64,000 nucleotides of DNA. It comes from Treponema sp. OMZ 798 (lineage in GTDB: Bacteria > Spirochaetota > Spirochaetia > Treponematales > Treponemataceae). Below, piece after piece: positions 25,495 through 34,385 of the stretch; the stretch's first letter is position 1; each line of letters begins with the position of its first letter. A model generated the notes under the pieces. The model had not been told where the DNA came from. It saw only the letters and a list, made by a program, of their open reading frames with translations, and ran no database searches. The translations under genes and the position numbers were made by a program. Where the stretch lies: positions 2,828,563 through 2,892,562 of the forward strand of contig NZ_CP051305.1 of assembly GCF_024181385.1 (NCBI RefSeq). The letters run 5' to 3'.

Positions 25495-26812
25495 GGATCT
25501 TTTTGAAGCTGCGGCTTCAAGCTCTAAACAAAATGAACCTCTTGCCTCCCGTATGAGGCCTTTTAATTTGGATGAATACGTGGGGCAGGAACATATTATC
25601 GGTGAGGGTTGTCTTTTGCGAAGGGCAATCCAAGCTGATAGGCTTTCTTCCATCATCTTTTTCGGTCCTCCCGGAACAGGAAAAACCACCCTTGCAAGAG
25701 TCATTGCAAATACCACCAAAAGCAATTTTTTAAGTTTAAATGCCGTTTTAGCAGGTGTGCAGCAGATAAGGGAGGCTATATCCAATGCCGAAGAAAATAA
25801 AAAGCTTTATAACCGCAAGACTATTCTTTTTGTAGATGAGGTCCACCGTTGGAATAAATCCCAGCAAGATGCCCTCCTGCCCTGGGTTGAAAACGGTACG
25901 ATAATTTTAATCGGGGCTACAACTGAAAACCCTTATTTTGAAGTAAACAAGGCTCTTGTAAGCCGGAGCCGAATTTTCGAATTAAAGGCCTTAACAAATG
26001 AGGATCTAAAAAAAGTTGTGCAGCTTGTGCTTTCCGATAAGGAAAGGGGTTACGGCCGCTGGAAGGTGGAATTTGAAGAAGGAGCCTTAGAGCATTTGAT
26101 AGATACGGCTTCGGGAGATGCGAGGAGTCTTTTAAATGCCCTTGAGCTTGCTGTTGAAACCGGCGTAGACTACTGGCCTCCTGATGAAGGGGTACGAATT
26201 TTAATCAGCCTCAAGGCAGCTGAAGAAAGTATACAAAAGAAGGTTGTCCTTTATGATAGGGACGGCGACTATCATTATGATGTTATAAGTGCCTTTATAA
26301 AGTCGATTCGCGGAAGCGATCCCGATGCGGCTGTTTACTGGCTTGCCCGTATGATAGCGGCAGGAGAAGATCCGCGGTTTATTTTTAGAAGGATGTTAAT
26401 TTCCGCCTGTGAAGATGTCGGACTTGCCTCTCCCGGAGCTGTCAGTGTGGTTGCAGGTGCTGCCGAAGCCTTTGACAGGGTCGGTATGCCTGAAGGAAGG
26501 TATCATTTGGCACATGCTGCCCTCTATTTGGCAACCTGTCCTAAATCGAACAGTGCCGAAGCCTTTTTTAAAGCTCTTGATTTTGTTCAAAAAGAAAATA
26601 AGGAAGTTCCCAATCACTTAAAAGATGCAAGCAGGGACGGAAAGGATTTAGGGCATGGGGAAGGGTATTTATATCCGCACAATTATGAAGGGCATTGGGT
26701 CAAGCAGCAATACCTCCCCGACGGACTTGATGGTACTCACTTTTATGAACCAAGCGATCAGGGTTATGAGGGTAAGATAAGGCCTGAAATTTTAAAAAAG
26801 CGGCAAAGCTAA
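25487..26812 (+). CDS. rarA: RarA/MgsA replication-associated recombination ATPase
   Basis: 441-residue AAA+ protein related to clamp loaders, acting at stalled replication forks. Motifs: [15 protein letters not shown], Walker [15 protein letters not shown], Walker [10 protein letters not shown], sensor 1 [11 protein letters not shown], then the family C-terminal region [14 protein letters not shown] and [18 protein letters not shown] start at 25487 overlapping the lipoprotein gene by eight bases. An inverted repeat GCGGCAA / TTGCCGC straddles the stop codon. Confidence 0.93.
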   Translation: MSKDLFEAAASSSKQNEPLASRMRPFNLDEYVGQEHIIGEGCLLRRAIQADRLSSIIFFGPPGTGKTTLARVIANTTKSNFLSLNAVLAGVQQIREAISNAEENKKLYNRKTILFVDEVHRWNKSQQDALLPWVENGTIILIGATTENPYFEVNKALVSRSRIFELKALTNEDLKKVVQLVLSDKERGYGRWKVEFEEGALEHLIDTASGDARSLLNALELAVETGVDYWPPDEGVRILISLKAAEESIQKKVVLYDRDGDYHYDVISAFIKSIRGSDPDAAVYWLARMIAAGEDPRFIFRRMLISACEDVGLASPGAVSVVAGAAEAFDRVGMPEGRYHLAHAALYLATCPKSNSAEAFFKALDFVQKENKEVPNHLKDASRDGKDLGHGEGYLYPHNYEGHWVKQQYLPDGLDGTHFYEPSDQGYEGKIRPEILKKRQS

Positions 26813-26886
26813 AGACTTGCCGCCTTATAGATTTACCGCTTCTCAAAATTATTAATTAAAATAGTATTTAATTCAATCCTAAAAGC

Positions 26887-27915
26887 CTACTCGCTCATTA
26901 AGTAAGCATATAAGAGGTTTATAGTTTCTTTGTAAGAATCTATATGAGTTCTTTCATAATGGTGGGTGGCACTTACTCCCGGACCCATACATGCAAAGTT
27001 AATATCGAAGCCCTGCAAGACATACATACTGGCATCAGATCCGTATCTGAACATAACATCCGTTCTGTAGTTGATCTTATTTTGAATAGCAAGGTTTTCA
27101 AGTCTATGCCTAAAGCCGAAATCGTAGGGGGTGCGCGAATCCTTGGCGATGATTGTTACTGCATGTTCAGCCGAATTTTGGCAGCCTCCGACAGTTCCGA
27201 TGTCCAGGGCTAAAACCTCAAAACATTCCTTTGGAATGCCGTAAAAACCGTGGCCTATTTCTTCATAGTTGCTTATAAAGAAGTGAGTAGTGTAAGCAGG
27301 TTTCTCTCCCTTTTCCTTTAAAGCTTTACAGGCGGCAAAAAGCATGCCTATGCAGGCCTTGTCGTCCAAATGGCGGGACTTTATGTAGCCGTCTTCCGTT
27401 TCGATTGTGCGGGGCTCAAAGGCTACAAAGTCTCCTATGTTTACACCGAGAGCTAAGGTTTCTTCCTTTGAGTGAGTTTCAGCGTCAAGACGGACTTCAA
27501 AGGTTTCTCCATTCCTTTCTTCTTTTTCTATTGCTTCAAAGATATGAACAGAGGCTTTTTCCGGAAGACCTGTACCTGTGATGACCTTTCCTGTTCTTGT
27601 AATTATGTAAAGGTTTTCTCCTTCGATGCTGTTAAAGGCTATACCGCCGATAGGAGCAAGCTTTAGGCAGCCGTTGGGCTTAATTTGACGCACCATAGCA
27701 CCGAGGGTATCGGCATGGGCCGAAACAACTCTGTGTTTTGAAGTGTTTTTTCCTTCTATAGTGCCGTAAATGGCACCCTTATTTGTTTCAGTATATTTTA
27801 TGCCTAAACCATCAAATTCTTTTTTTATTCGTTCAATTATGGTTTTTGTGTAGCCTCCGGGGCTGTGTATTTGTAAAAGCTCCTTTGTAAGATCTACTGC
27901 ATATCTTATATTCAT
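26887..27915 (-). CDS. M42-family metallopeptidase
   Basis: 342-residue predicted dizinc aminopeptidase of the M42 (TET/PepA-like) family, cytoplasmic. Metal-site landmarks: VVSAHADTLG, RHLDDKACIG, FFISNYEEIGHG, ALDIGTVGG and THHYERTH, all in order. The close GFRHRLENLA and GVSATHHYERT segments resemble the subgroup linked to N-acetylglutaminylglutamine amide loci, but no such partners are here. Monocistronic, next to the LysM lipoprotein gene. Confidence 0.85.
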   Translation of the reverse strand: MNIRYAVDLTKELLQIHSPGGYTKTIIERIKKEFDGLGIKYTETNKGAIYGTIEGKNTSKHRVVSAHADTLGAMVRQIKPNGCLKLAPIGGIAFNSIEGENLYIITRTGKVITGTGLPEKASVHIFEAIEKEERNGETFEVRLDAETHSKEETLALGVNIGDFVAFEPRTIETEDGYIKSRHLDDKACIGMLFAACKALKEKGEKPAYTTHFFISNYEEIGHGFYGIPKECFEVLALDIGTVGGCQNSAEHAVTIIAKDSRTPYDFGFRHRLENLAIQNKINYRTDVMFRYGSDASMYVLQGFDINFACMGPGVSATHHYERTHIDSYKETINLLYAYLMSE

Positions 27916-27963
27916 AAATTAGATTCTCCTGATTGTTTGTAAATTGTTTTGCGGGAATAAAAA

Positions 27964-27989
27964 AACTTCCTCCCCTCAGGGAGGAAGTT
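27964..27989 (-). terminator. Terminator of the LysM lipoprotein gene
   Basis: Arms AACTTCCTCCC and GGGAGGAAGTT with a four-base loop; on the minus strand a T-run follows. Confidence 0.85.
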
Positions 27990-28001
27990 GTATATCGAAG
28001 A

Positions 28002-28508
28002 TTAAAACTCTTTAAGCCGTCGTCTTAAAGACTCAACTACTCCTGACTTTCCTTCATCCTCATAAATTTTAATACATTTTTCGAACTCAGGTCTTGCAAG
28101 CATTTTTGAAGGTGAGTGTTTCATAAAAAGATCAAAATCAGGGATTAAAAGTTTGGTCTTAGGTGTGAGTTTGTCCGGATGCTGAACTTTACCGGGATTG
28201 ATCGACATAATTATAGGAAAGTAGTATGCCTTTTCTCTTGTGCCGTAAAATTTCAAAGCAATTTCGGATAGAGTGTCGCCTTGTACAACTGCATATTCCT
28301 TTACAGGTACATCTCTGGGCTCTTCAACAACCGGTTCCGGTATGGGTGCGGGTTCAGGTGCTGGTTCCGATTTTACCTCGGGTGCAGGCTCTTCTACAAC
28401 AATAGGTGCGGGTTTTTCTTCGGGAGGAGGAGTGGGCGGCGTTCCACAGCTCGTAAGTACAAAAGAAAAAAGGGCCATAATTGCCAAAACTTTCAAAATG
28501 TTTTTCAT
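28002..28508 (-). CDS. LysM-domain lipoprotein
   Basis: 168 residues. Lipobox VLTSC (Cys21), then a Pro/Glu/Val-rich spacer to about residue 67, then a LysM domain (YAVVQGDTLSEIALKFYG, residues about 72-118) that binds peptidoglycan, and a helical C-terminus. Likely tethers the envelope to the cell wall. AAGGAG lies ahead of the ATG. The 5' leader has a strong hairpin and a good promoter; a terminator follows. Confidence 0.85.
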   Translation of the reverse strand: MKNILKVLAIMALFSFVLTSCGTPPTPPPEEKPAPIVVEEPAPEVKSEPAPEPAPIPEPVVEEPRDVPVKEYAVVQGDTLSEIALKFYGTREKAYYFPIIMSINPGKVQHPDKLTPKTKLLIPDFDLFMKHSPSKMLARPEFEKCIKIYEDEGKSGVVESLRRRLKEF

Positions 28509-28534
28509 TTTTTACTCCTTAAATATTAATATAA

Positions 28535-28566
28535 TTTATAAACTTGCCTTTCGGCAAGTTTATAAA
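28535..28566 (-). other. Hairpin in the 5' leader of the LysM gene
   Basis: TTTATAAACTTGCC and GGCAAGTTTATAAA, a perfect 14-base stem with a four-base loop, close to the predicted transcript start. It could stabilise the mRNA 5' end; a weak terminator for fhs is the alternative. Confidence 0.55.
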
Positions 28567-28578
28567 TAGCTACCTTAT

Positions 28579-28607
28579 ATTATACGATATTATTTTATAA
28601 AAATCAA
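28579..28607 (-). promoter_or_regulatory. Promoter of the LysM gene
   Basis: Minus strand TTGATT (28607-28602), 17-base spacer, TATAAT (28584-28579). The TATACGATA / TATCGTATA inverted repeat at 28581-28620 covers it and could be an operator. Confidence 0.6.
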
Positions 28608-28631
28608 ATAGTATCGTATATTTTTTTAATT

Positions 28632-30296
28632 TTATGACAAGCCTTCCACGTTTCCGTTTACCAAGTCGATTCTTACGGCTTGGGGATCTTTAGGTAGACC
28701 GGGCATTCTCATCATATCCCCCATAATTGCAACAATCATTTCGGAGCCTGAGTTTAAAACTATATCCCTGACATTCATTTCAAAGCCTGTAGGAACTCCG
28801 TAAAGTTTAGGATCCGACGAGAACGAGTACTGTGTTTTAGCAACACAAACAGGGAAGTCTGCCATTCCGGCTTCTTCAATCTTTTTGATCATCTTGTCGG
28901 CAGCTCCCGAATATGTAACATCAGCAGCTCCATAGATTTCTTTACAGATTTTTCCTATCTTGGTTTTTATGCAGTCCTTGTCTTCGTAAATGAATTTTAA
29001 GGGCTTTGACGGATTTGTTTCGATGGTCTTGACAACGAGCTCGGCGAGCGCAACAGCTCCTGTTCCGCCTTCGACAAAGGCATTGTTTACTGCAAAGCCT
29101 ACGCCCTGTGCTTCACAGTGCTTTTTAACCAGATCCAACTCGGAGTCAATGTCGTATCCGTATCTGTTAAGAGCTACGACTACAGTCTGACCGAATTTTT
29201 TCATGTTTTCAATGTGCTTATCAAGGTTGGCCAAGCCTTTTTTGAGAGCTTCTGCGTTGGGCTTGGATATTTCCTTTTCGGGAACATCTCCGTGCATTTT
29301 TAAACCGCCTGTAGTGGCTGCAATTACCGTCAATTTCGGATTTAACCCTGCTTTTCGGCACTTGATGTCGAAGAATTTTTCGGCACCGAGGTCTGCGGCG
29401 AAGCCTGCTTCGGTAATTACATATTCACCGTAGGTGAGGGCCGTCTTTGTTGCTATTACGGAGTTACATCCGTGGGCAATGTTTGCAAAGGGGCCGCCGT
29501 GAATAAAGGCCGGGGTATTTTCCGTTGTCTGTACAAGGTTGGGGTTAATGGCGTTCTTTAAAAGAACTACGATTGAACCTGCAATACCTAAGTCTTTTAC
29601 CTTTACGGCATTGTTTTCGGTATCATAGCCCAATATGATATTTTCGATTCTTCGGCGTAAATCTTCAATGTCTTTTGCAAGACAGAAAATAGCCATGATT
29701 TCGGAAGCCGGGGTAATATCGAAGCCGGATTCCATTACTACGCCGTTACCGTCTCCTAATCCGGTAACAATTTGGCGTAAGTTTCTGTCGTTAACGTCTA
29801 AAACCCTCTTCCAAAGTACTGTTTTGATCGCTTTCGGAGTTCCCTGCATTCTAAAAATGTAATTGTCAAAGAGGGCACTTATCATGTTGTGTGCCGAAGT
29901 TATTGCATGGAAGTCTCCGGTAAAGTGGAGGTTAATGTCTTCCATAGGCAAGACTTGAGCATAGCCCCCTCCTGCTGCACCTCCCTTCATACCGAAACAG
30001 GGGCCTAAGGAAGGCTCCCGCAAGGCAGCAACCGCCTTTTTTCCGATTTTATTTAAGCCTAAGGCAAGACCGATTGATACGGTTGTTTTTCCGATTCCGG
30101 CCTTTGTAGGCGTGATAGCAGTAACAAGGATTAGATTGTTCTTTTTTACCTTTTCATCATCTATAACGCTATAGGGAACCTTGGCTATGTACTTTCCATA
30201 GGGAATGACGTTATCGTCATGAATCCCTAAGCCGTCTGCAATTTCAGCGATTTTGTTTAGCTTCGCTTCTCTAGCTATTTCTATATCTGTTTTCAT
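28632..30296 (-). CDS. fhs: Formate-tetrahydrofolate ligase
   Basis: 554 residues; ATP-dependent synthesis of 10-formyl-THF from formate and THF, or the reverse with ATP gain. Motifs: [19 protein letters not shown] (nucleotide loop near residue 70), [32 protein letters not shown], and [13 protein letters not shown]. Together with FolD and the cyclodeaminase it can convert histidine-derived one-carbon units to formate. No ribosome site precedes the ATG; a TTGCAA-17-GATAAT promoter ends six bases before it. Confidence 0.97.
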   Translation of the reverse strand: MKTDIEIAREAKLNKIAEIADGLGIHDDNVIPYGKYIAKVPYSVIDDEKVKKNNLILVTAITPTKAGIGKTTVSIGLALGLNKIGKKAVAALREPSLGPCFGMKGGAAGGGYAQVLPMEDINLHFTGDFHAITSAHNMISALFDNYIFRMQGTPKAIKTVLWKRVLDVNDRNLRQIVTGLGDGNGVVMESGFDITPASEIMAIFCLAKDIEDLRRRIENIILGYDTENNAVKVKDLGIAGSIVVLLKNAINPNLVQTTENTPAFIHGGPFANIAHGCNSVIATKTALTYGEYVITEAGFAADLGAEKFFDIKCRKAGLNPKLTVIAATTGGLKMHGDVPEKEISKPNAEALKKGLANLDKHIENMKKFGQTVVVALNRYGYDIDSELDLVKKHCEAQGVGFAVNNAFVEGGTGAVALAELVVKTIETNPSKPLKFIYEDKDCIKTKIGKICKEIYGAADVTYSGAADKMIKKIEEAGMADFPVCVAKTQYSFSSDPKLYGVPTGFEMNVRDIVLNSGSEMIVAIMGDMMRMPGLPKDPQAVRIDLVNGNVEGLS

Positions 30297-30302
30297 GGTA
30301 AT

Positions 30303-30331
30303 ATTATCGCATAAAAAAACTATATTTGCAA
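30303..30331 (-). promoter_or_regulatory. Promoter of fhs, leaderless layout
   Basis: Minus strand TTGCAA (30331-30326), 17-base spacer, GATAAT (30308-30303), then ATTACC and the ATG at 30296. The transcript would start at the start codon. Confidence 0.55.
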
Positions 30332-30400
30332 CTGTAAAACTCTTTTTTTGTTAAACTAGGCTTGCAATTTGTATAATCTGTGAGCCTATTTAATCGGTAC

Positions 30401-30429
30401 TTGTATAAAGATTAAAAAAATATTATAAT
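30401..30429 (+). promoter_or_regulatory. Promoter of glyS
   Basis: TTGTAT (30401-30406), spacer of 17, TATAAT (30424-30429), about 34 bases before the glyS ATG. No T-box or riboswitch-like fold was seen in the leader. Confidence 0.65.
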
Positions 30430-30462
30430 CAGTAATTCTTATTAGCAAAAGGGAGATACTTT

Positions 30463-31815
30463 ATGGAAGATCATAAAATTTCAATGGAAAAAATTGTAAG
30501 TCTTTGTAAAAGAAGAGGTTTTGTTTTTCAATCATCCGAAATTTACGGGGGACAAAACGGTGCATGGGATTACGGCCCTTTAGGAATAGAATTAAAAAAT
30601 AATGTTTCGCGTGCATGGTGGAAGGAGATGACACAACTTCATGATAATATTGTAGGGCTTGATGCTGCAATTTTGATGCATCCCCGCACGTGGGAAGCCT
30701 CCGGCCATGTTGAAAATTTTACCGATCCTTTAGTTGACTGCAAAAAATGTAAAAGCCGCTTTAGAGCAGACCATCTTTCTCCTGAAAACCTTGAAAAAAA
30801 AGTTTGTCCCGATTGCGGAGGCGAGCTTACCGATACACGTAAATTCAATCTTATGTTTAAAACTCATATTGGTCCTACTGACGATAACTCAAGTGTTATT
30901 TATCTTCGCCCGGAGACGGCTCAAGGTATCTATGTAAACTATAAAAATATTATTCAATCTAACCGAATGAAGATTCCCTTCGGAATCGCACAGATCGGAA
31001 AGGCCTTCCGAAACGAAATTGTTACAAAAAACTTTATTTTTAGAACCTGCGAATTCGAGCAGATGGAAATGCAGTTTTTTGTAAAGCCCGGAAGCGATGA
31101 TGAATGGTTCGACTATTGGAAAAAACAGCGCTGGGCCTTCTATGAAAAATACGGAGTAAGAACAAATAAGCTTCAATGGCACCAGCACGGCAAAGATGAA
31201 CTTGCCCATTATGCAAAAGATGCTTACGACATTGAATACGAATTCCCGATGGGCTTTAAGGAGCTTGAGGGTGTACACAACCGAACCAACTATGACCTTA
31301 CACGCCATACCGAGTATTCAGGCAAGGATATGCAGTACATCGATCAAGATAACGGAAACGAAAAATACATTCCGTATATAATTGAAACATCAGCCGGATT
31401 AACACGAAATGTGCTTATGTTTATCTGTGATGCTTACGATGAAGAAAAGGTTGCCGATAAGGGAAACGATGATGATTGGAGAACCGTACTTCGCTTCCAC
31501 CCGAATATTGCTCCTATAACTGTAGCTGTTCTTCCCTTGATGAAAAAAGACGGGCTTGCAGAATTGGCTGCTGAAATTCGAAATGAGCTTAAAGAGGAAT
31601 TTAAGACCGATTACGATCAAGCCGGAGCTATCGGAAAAAGATACCGCCGTCAGGATGAGGTCGGAACTCCTTTCTGCGTAACTGTAGATTATGATTCAAA
31701 AGAAGATAATACGGTTACCCTGCGTTTTAGAGATTCCATGGAACAGGTTAGGATTCCCAGGGCTGAATTAATTTCAAGAATAAAGACAGAAATTAAAAAC
31801 TATAAAAGAGTATAG
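30463..31815 (+). CDS. glyS: Glycyl-tRNA synthetase, single-chain class II
   Basis: 450 residues of the alpha2 (eukaryote/archaea-like) type. Landmarks: ESSEIYGG-type N-terminus (SSEIYGGQNGAWDYGPLG), a zinc-like pair CKKCKSRF...CPDCGG, motif 2 GKAFRNEIVTKNFIFRTCEF, and motif 3 SAGLTRNVLMFICDAY, followed by the anticodon-binding domain. GGGAG precedes the ATG. The phosphotransferase gene begins 15 bases downstream. Confidence 0.96.
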   Translation: MEDHKISMEKIVSLCKRRGFVFQSSEIYGGQNGAWDYGPLGIELKNNVSRAWWKEMTQLHDNIVGLDAAILMHPRTWEASGHVENFTDPLVDCKKCKSRFRADHLSPENLEKKVCPDCGGELTDTRKFNLMFKTHIGPTDDNSSVIYLRPETAQGIYVNYKNIIQSNRMKIPFGIAQIGKAFRNEIVTKNFIFRTCEFEQMEMQFFVKPGSDDEWFDYWKKQRWAFYEKYGVRTNKLQWHQHGKDELAHYAKDAYDIEYEFPMGFKELEGVHNRTNYDLTRHTEYSGKDMQYIDQDNGNEKYIPYIIETSAGLTRNVLMFICDAYDEEKVADKGNDDDWRTVLRFHPNIAPITVAVLPLMKKDGLAELAAEIRNELKEEFKTDYDQAGAIGKRYRRQDEVGTPFCVTVDYDSKEDNTVTLRFRDSMEQVRIPRAELISRIKTEIKNYKRV

Positions 31816-31829
31816 TAAAAGAATAATTA

Positions 31830-32837
31830 ATGGAAAATTACTCTTACAGTGCAGAGGATAAGTCCTTACTTACTCCTCTGCTTTACAAGTATTTTGTTTT
31901 CCCCCTTGTAAGGATTTTACCTGAATCCGTTCCGGCCAATATAATAACGATATTTTCCAATGGCCTTGTAGTCCTTGCGTTTTTTATTGCTTATATAAAC
32001 TATTTACATGATGCGTATAAGTTTTTATGGCTTATACCGATCCTATGCTGGTCTTATATTGTAGGCGATTGTTCGGATGGAATACAGGCAAGAAGAACAA
32101 AGACCGGTTCCTCATTAGGGGAATATTTTGATCATTTTTTGGACAGCTTTGTTACAGGACTTCTTACCGGTATTTTAATGCTTTGTTTTAGGGTTACAAA
32201 TCCGATTTTGCTTTTTTGCGTATATCAGTTTTTATATGTAGGTCAGATAGGAACATTTTGGGGCCGCTTTAAAGACGGGGTAATGCAGTTTGCTCTCTTT
32301 AGTACAAGTGAAGGTGCGATGGCAATTACAATTACGGCAGCCCTTGCTTCTTTTAGCGCTATTAGAGAACTTAGTTCTCATTCTATTGTGCTAGGTTTGA
32401 GCATTATTCACATAATTATGCTTGCTGCCTTTGGAGCGGCTTGGCTTACAGGAATTCTAGTTATTTTTAGAACAAAAAAATTGACTATACGTTTATTTTT
32501 ACACCTTGTATTTTCTGCCCTCATAGGAGCTGTTTTAGTTTGGAAAGTTCAGGCTCCGATATTTATGCAGACCGTGATTATTACATTCTATAATGTGTTG
32601 TTTATTCAATCGGTTCTTTCAGCTACGGCAGAAAAGTTAAGAGAAGCTTTGCCCGATTTTTTAGTGCCCTTAAGCTGCTTACTCTATTTTGTGTTCTTAG
32701 AATATTCTATTATTATCGGAGCAGCCCAAAGTTTATATCTTTTAATAAGGATAATAATAAGATTTTCGATATTTTTAAAAAAATATAAGCATTGCTGGTA
32801 TTGGAAAAATCCTCTTCCTGCAAAAAAAAGTAAATAA
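31830..32837 (+). CDS. CDP-alcohol phosphatidyltransferase, choline/ethanolamine phosphotransferase-like
   Basis: 335-residue integral membrane enzyme. The complete CDP-alcohol motif DGx2ARx8Gx3Dx3D is present: Asp83-Gly84, Ala87-Arg88, Gly97, Asp101, Asp105, in GDCSDGIQARRTKTGSSLGE. About eight to ten membrane segments and the N-terminal PxxxPANIITIFSN pattern resemble eukaryotic choline/ethanolamine phosphotransferases, which move a phospho-alcohol from its CDP form onto diacylglycerol. Oral treponemes are known to make phosphatidylcholine by a CDP-choline route. Probably co-transcribed with glyS. Confidence 0.85.
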   Translation: MENYSYSAEDKSLLTPLLYKYFVFPLVRILPESVPANIITIFSNGLVVLAFFIAYINYLHDAYKFLWLIPILCWSYIVGDCSDGIQARRTKTGSSLGEYFDHFLDSFVTGLLTGILMLCFRVTNPILLFCVYQFLYVGQIGTFWGRFKDGVMQFALFSTSEGAMAITITAALASFSAIRELSSHSIVLGLSIIHIIMLAAFGAAWLTGILVIFRTKKLTIRLFLHLVFSALIGAVLVWKVQAPIFMQTVIITFYNVLFIQSVLSATAEKLREALPDFLVPLSCLLYFVFLEYSIIIGAAQSLYLLIRIIIRFSIFLKKYKHCWYWKNPLPAKKSK

Positions 32838-32887
32838 AATGCTTTTAAGGTATTGACAAAATCTTGATAAAATAGCAAGGTATAGCC

Positions 32888-33457
32888 ATGGTTGATCCGA
32901 TATTTAATGATGAATTTTTGATGTCCCCTGAAATAAAAGAGATTGCAGTTTTTGAAATTCCAAGATTTATAGATGCTGCAGATACGGAGCTTGTCTCATC
33001 GGCTTTAAAAATATCCAAGGCCTTCGGACGAGGGGCTTCTTTTGAAATTTATACGGATAGAACCAAGATAGATGCCGAAAAAAACTTGATAGAAAGTTTT
33101 ATGAAAAATATTCAGCTGCTTGTACAAAAAACTTGGGTTGAAAAAGATGATGAAGAATGTAAAGAAGATACCTTGTACAGGATAAATTCTTTATGTGAAA
33201 AACTTATAAGATCGGAGCATCCTGCGGCATACAAGGAATCATTTGAAGATTGTTTTGCAATTTTACGCGATGTTGTTGCCCTTCTTTTTGGAGACTTGGT
33301 AAAAACCGATTCTTTTGTCGAGTATGCATTCCGCATTGATCCTGACTTCGGATTTTTTTGGTATTATGTTACACGTCTTTCAAAGGTGGAAATTATATCT
33401 GAAGAAAAGGCCAGATATGCTTCCTTGCTTGCAATGTTCTTTTTAGCAAATTTTTAG
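32888..33457 (+). CDS. Hypothetical soluble protein
   Basis: 189 residues, acidic, no signal peptide or membrane segment, largely helical by pattern. Not recognised. AAGG lies seven bases before the ATG, and a TTGACA occurs at about 32852. It follows the phosphotransferase gene by 50 bases and converges with the GNAT gene. Confidence 0.6.
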   Translation: MVDPIFNDEFLMSPEIKEIAVFEIPRFIDAADTELVSSALKISKAFGRGASFEIYTDRTKIDAEKNLIESFMKNIQLLVQKTWVEKDDEECKEDTLYRINSLCEKLIRSEHPAAYKESFEDCFAILRDVVALLFGDLVKTDSFVEYAFRIDPDFGFFWYYVTRLSKVEIISEEKARYASLLAMFFLANF

Positions 33458-33488
33458 AGTAAGTTCTTTTTAATTTTCAATTGTTTTT

Positions 33489-34385
33489 TTAAAAATATGA
33501 GATCCGAAAATCTCCCGATTCTTTGAATCCTATTTTTTTATACATTTGCCTTGCTGCCTGATTTTTAATTTTTACAAAGAGGGCGCATTTTTTTTTATAC
33601 TGAAAGCAGTCATTTATCAGCATCATCATATTTGCCGCACCCACACCCTTATTTCTATATTCCGCTCTTGTAAAGACTCCGCCTATTTGATTCCATCTAA
33701 AACCGGAAGCATTTATTCCGGCCTTTGCAATATACTTGCCGTCTTTTTTTACTGCATATAGGGCATGATTGTTTATTCTTTTTTTTAGAAGCTTTAGGCA
33801 GGATTCGTGAGAGGCTCTTACTCCTGGGGCCAATACTTCGGTTTCATTGTATTCTATTTCCATCGGGCAAAGGAGTTCTGCATCTTGAATCGGAGGTTTT
33901 ATAAATTCCAATTCGGTATTTAAATTATCGGAAGCCCTTATACAAAAAATGTTAGGTGCTGAAGGTTTTGTTTTGAGGGTAAGAAGTTTGTAGTTTTCAA
34001 AACGGTCAGGCACAAGTGACAGACTTTCATTTATTAATTTTTCTAAATAGATGGAGGTGTTTTTTTCTCCCATCACGGAAAGAGGTTCTGTGTGTTTTAA
34101 AAAATCTTTTTTGATATATTTTGCAATATCATCAGTAATTTCTTTGGTAAAGCAATGGAGTAAAACACTGTGAGCTGCTAAAAATAAAATCCCTATAAAT
34201 TCTTGATTATTTGAAAAAAAGGCATCAGCCTTTATAAAGGTAAAAAGTTCTTGGCCTGCATCAAAAAATCTTTTTTGTTTTTTTAGACATTCGGCAAGAT
34301 TTACGCATAAGTGTTCATAGGGTAGAATGTTATCGATGAAGAGATTTATATTGCTGCTTGTAAGATGAAGAACCGGGCATTTCAT
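33489..34385 (-). CDS. GNAT-family N-acetyltransferase
   Basis: 298 residues. The C-terminal 110 residues form a GNAT domain: IGGVFTRAEYRNKGVGAANM (motif A, acetyl-CoA loop R/Q-x-x-G-x-G/A) and NQAARQMYKKIGFKESGDF (motif B). The first 190 residues are helical and unassigned. The ATG shares its A with the stop of the upstream NagZ-like gene (TAATG), so translation is coupled. Substrate unknown; an amino-sugar or peptide role would fit the neighbour. Confidence 0.8.
   Translation of the reverse strand: MKCPVLHLTSSNINLFIDNILPYEHLCVNLAECLKKQKRFFDAGQELFTFIKADAFFSNNQEFIGILFLAAHSVLLHCFTKEITDDIAKYIKKDFLKHTEPLSVMGEKNTSIYLEKLINESLSLVPDRFENYKLLTLKTKPSAPNIFCIRASDNLNTELEFIKPPIQDAELLCPMEIEYNETEVLAPGVRASHESCLKLLKKRINNHALYAVKKDGKYIAKAGINASGFRWNQIGGVFTRAEYRNKGVGAANMMMLINDCFQYKKKCALFVKIKNQAARQMYKKIGFKESGDFRISYF

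Noticed and set aside
28535..28566. Hairpin read as a strong terminator for fhs
   Set aside because: No real T-run follows on the minus strand and a promoter lies just upstream, so a leader hairpin fits better; kept only as an alternative.
28273..28569. Glycine-rich plus-strand open frame
   Set aside because: It is the antisense of the Pro/Glu-rich spacer of the LysM lipoprotein.
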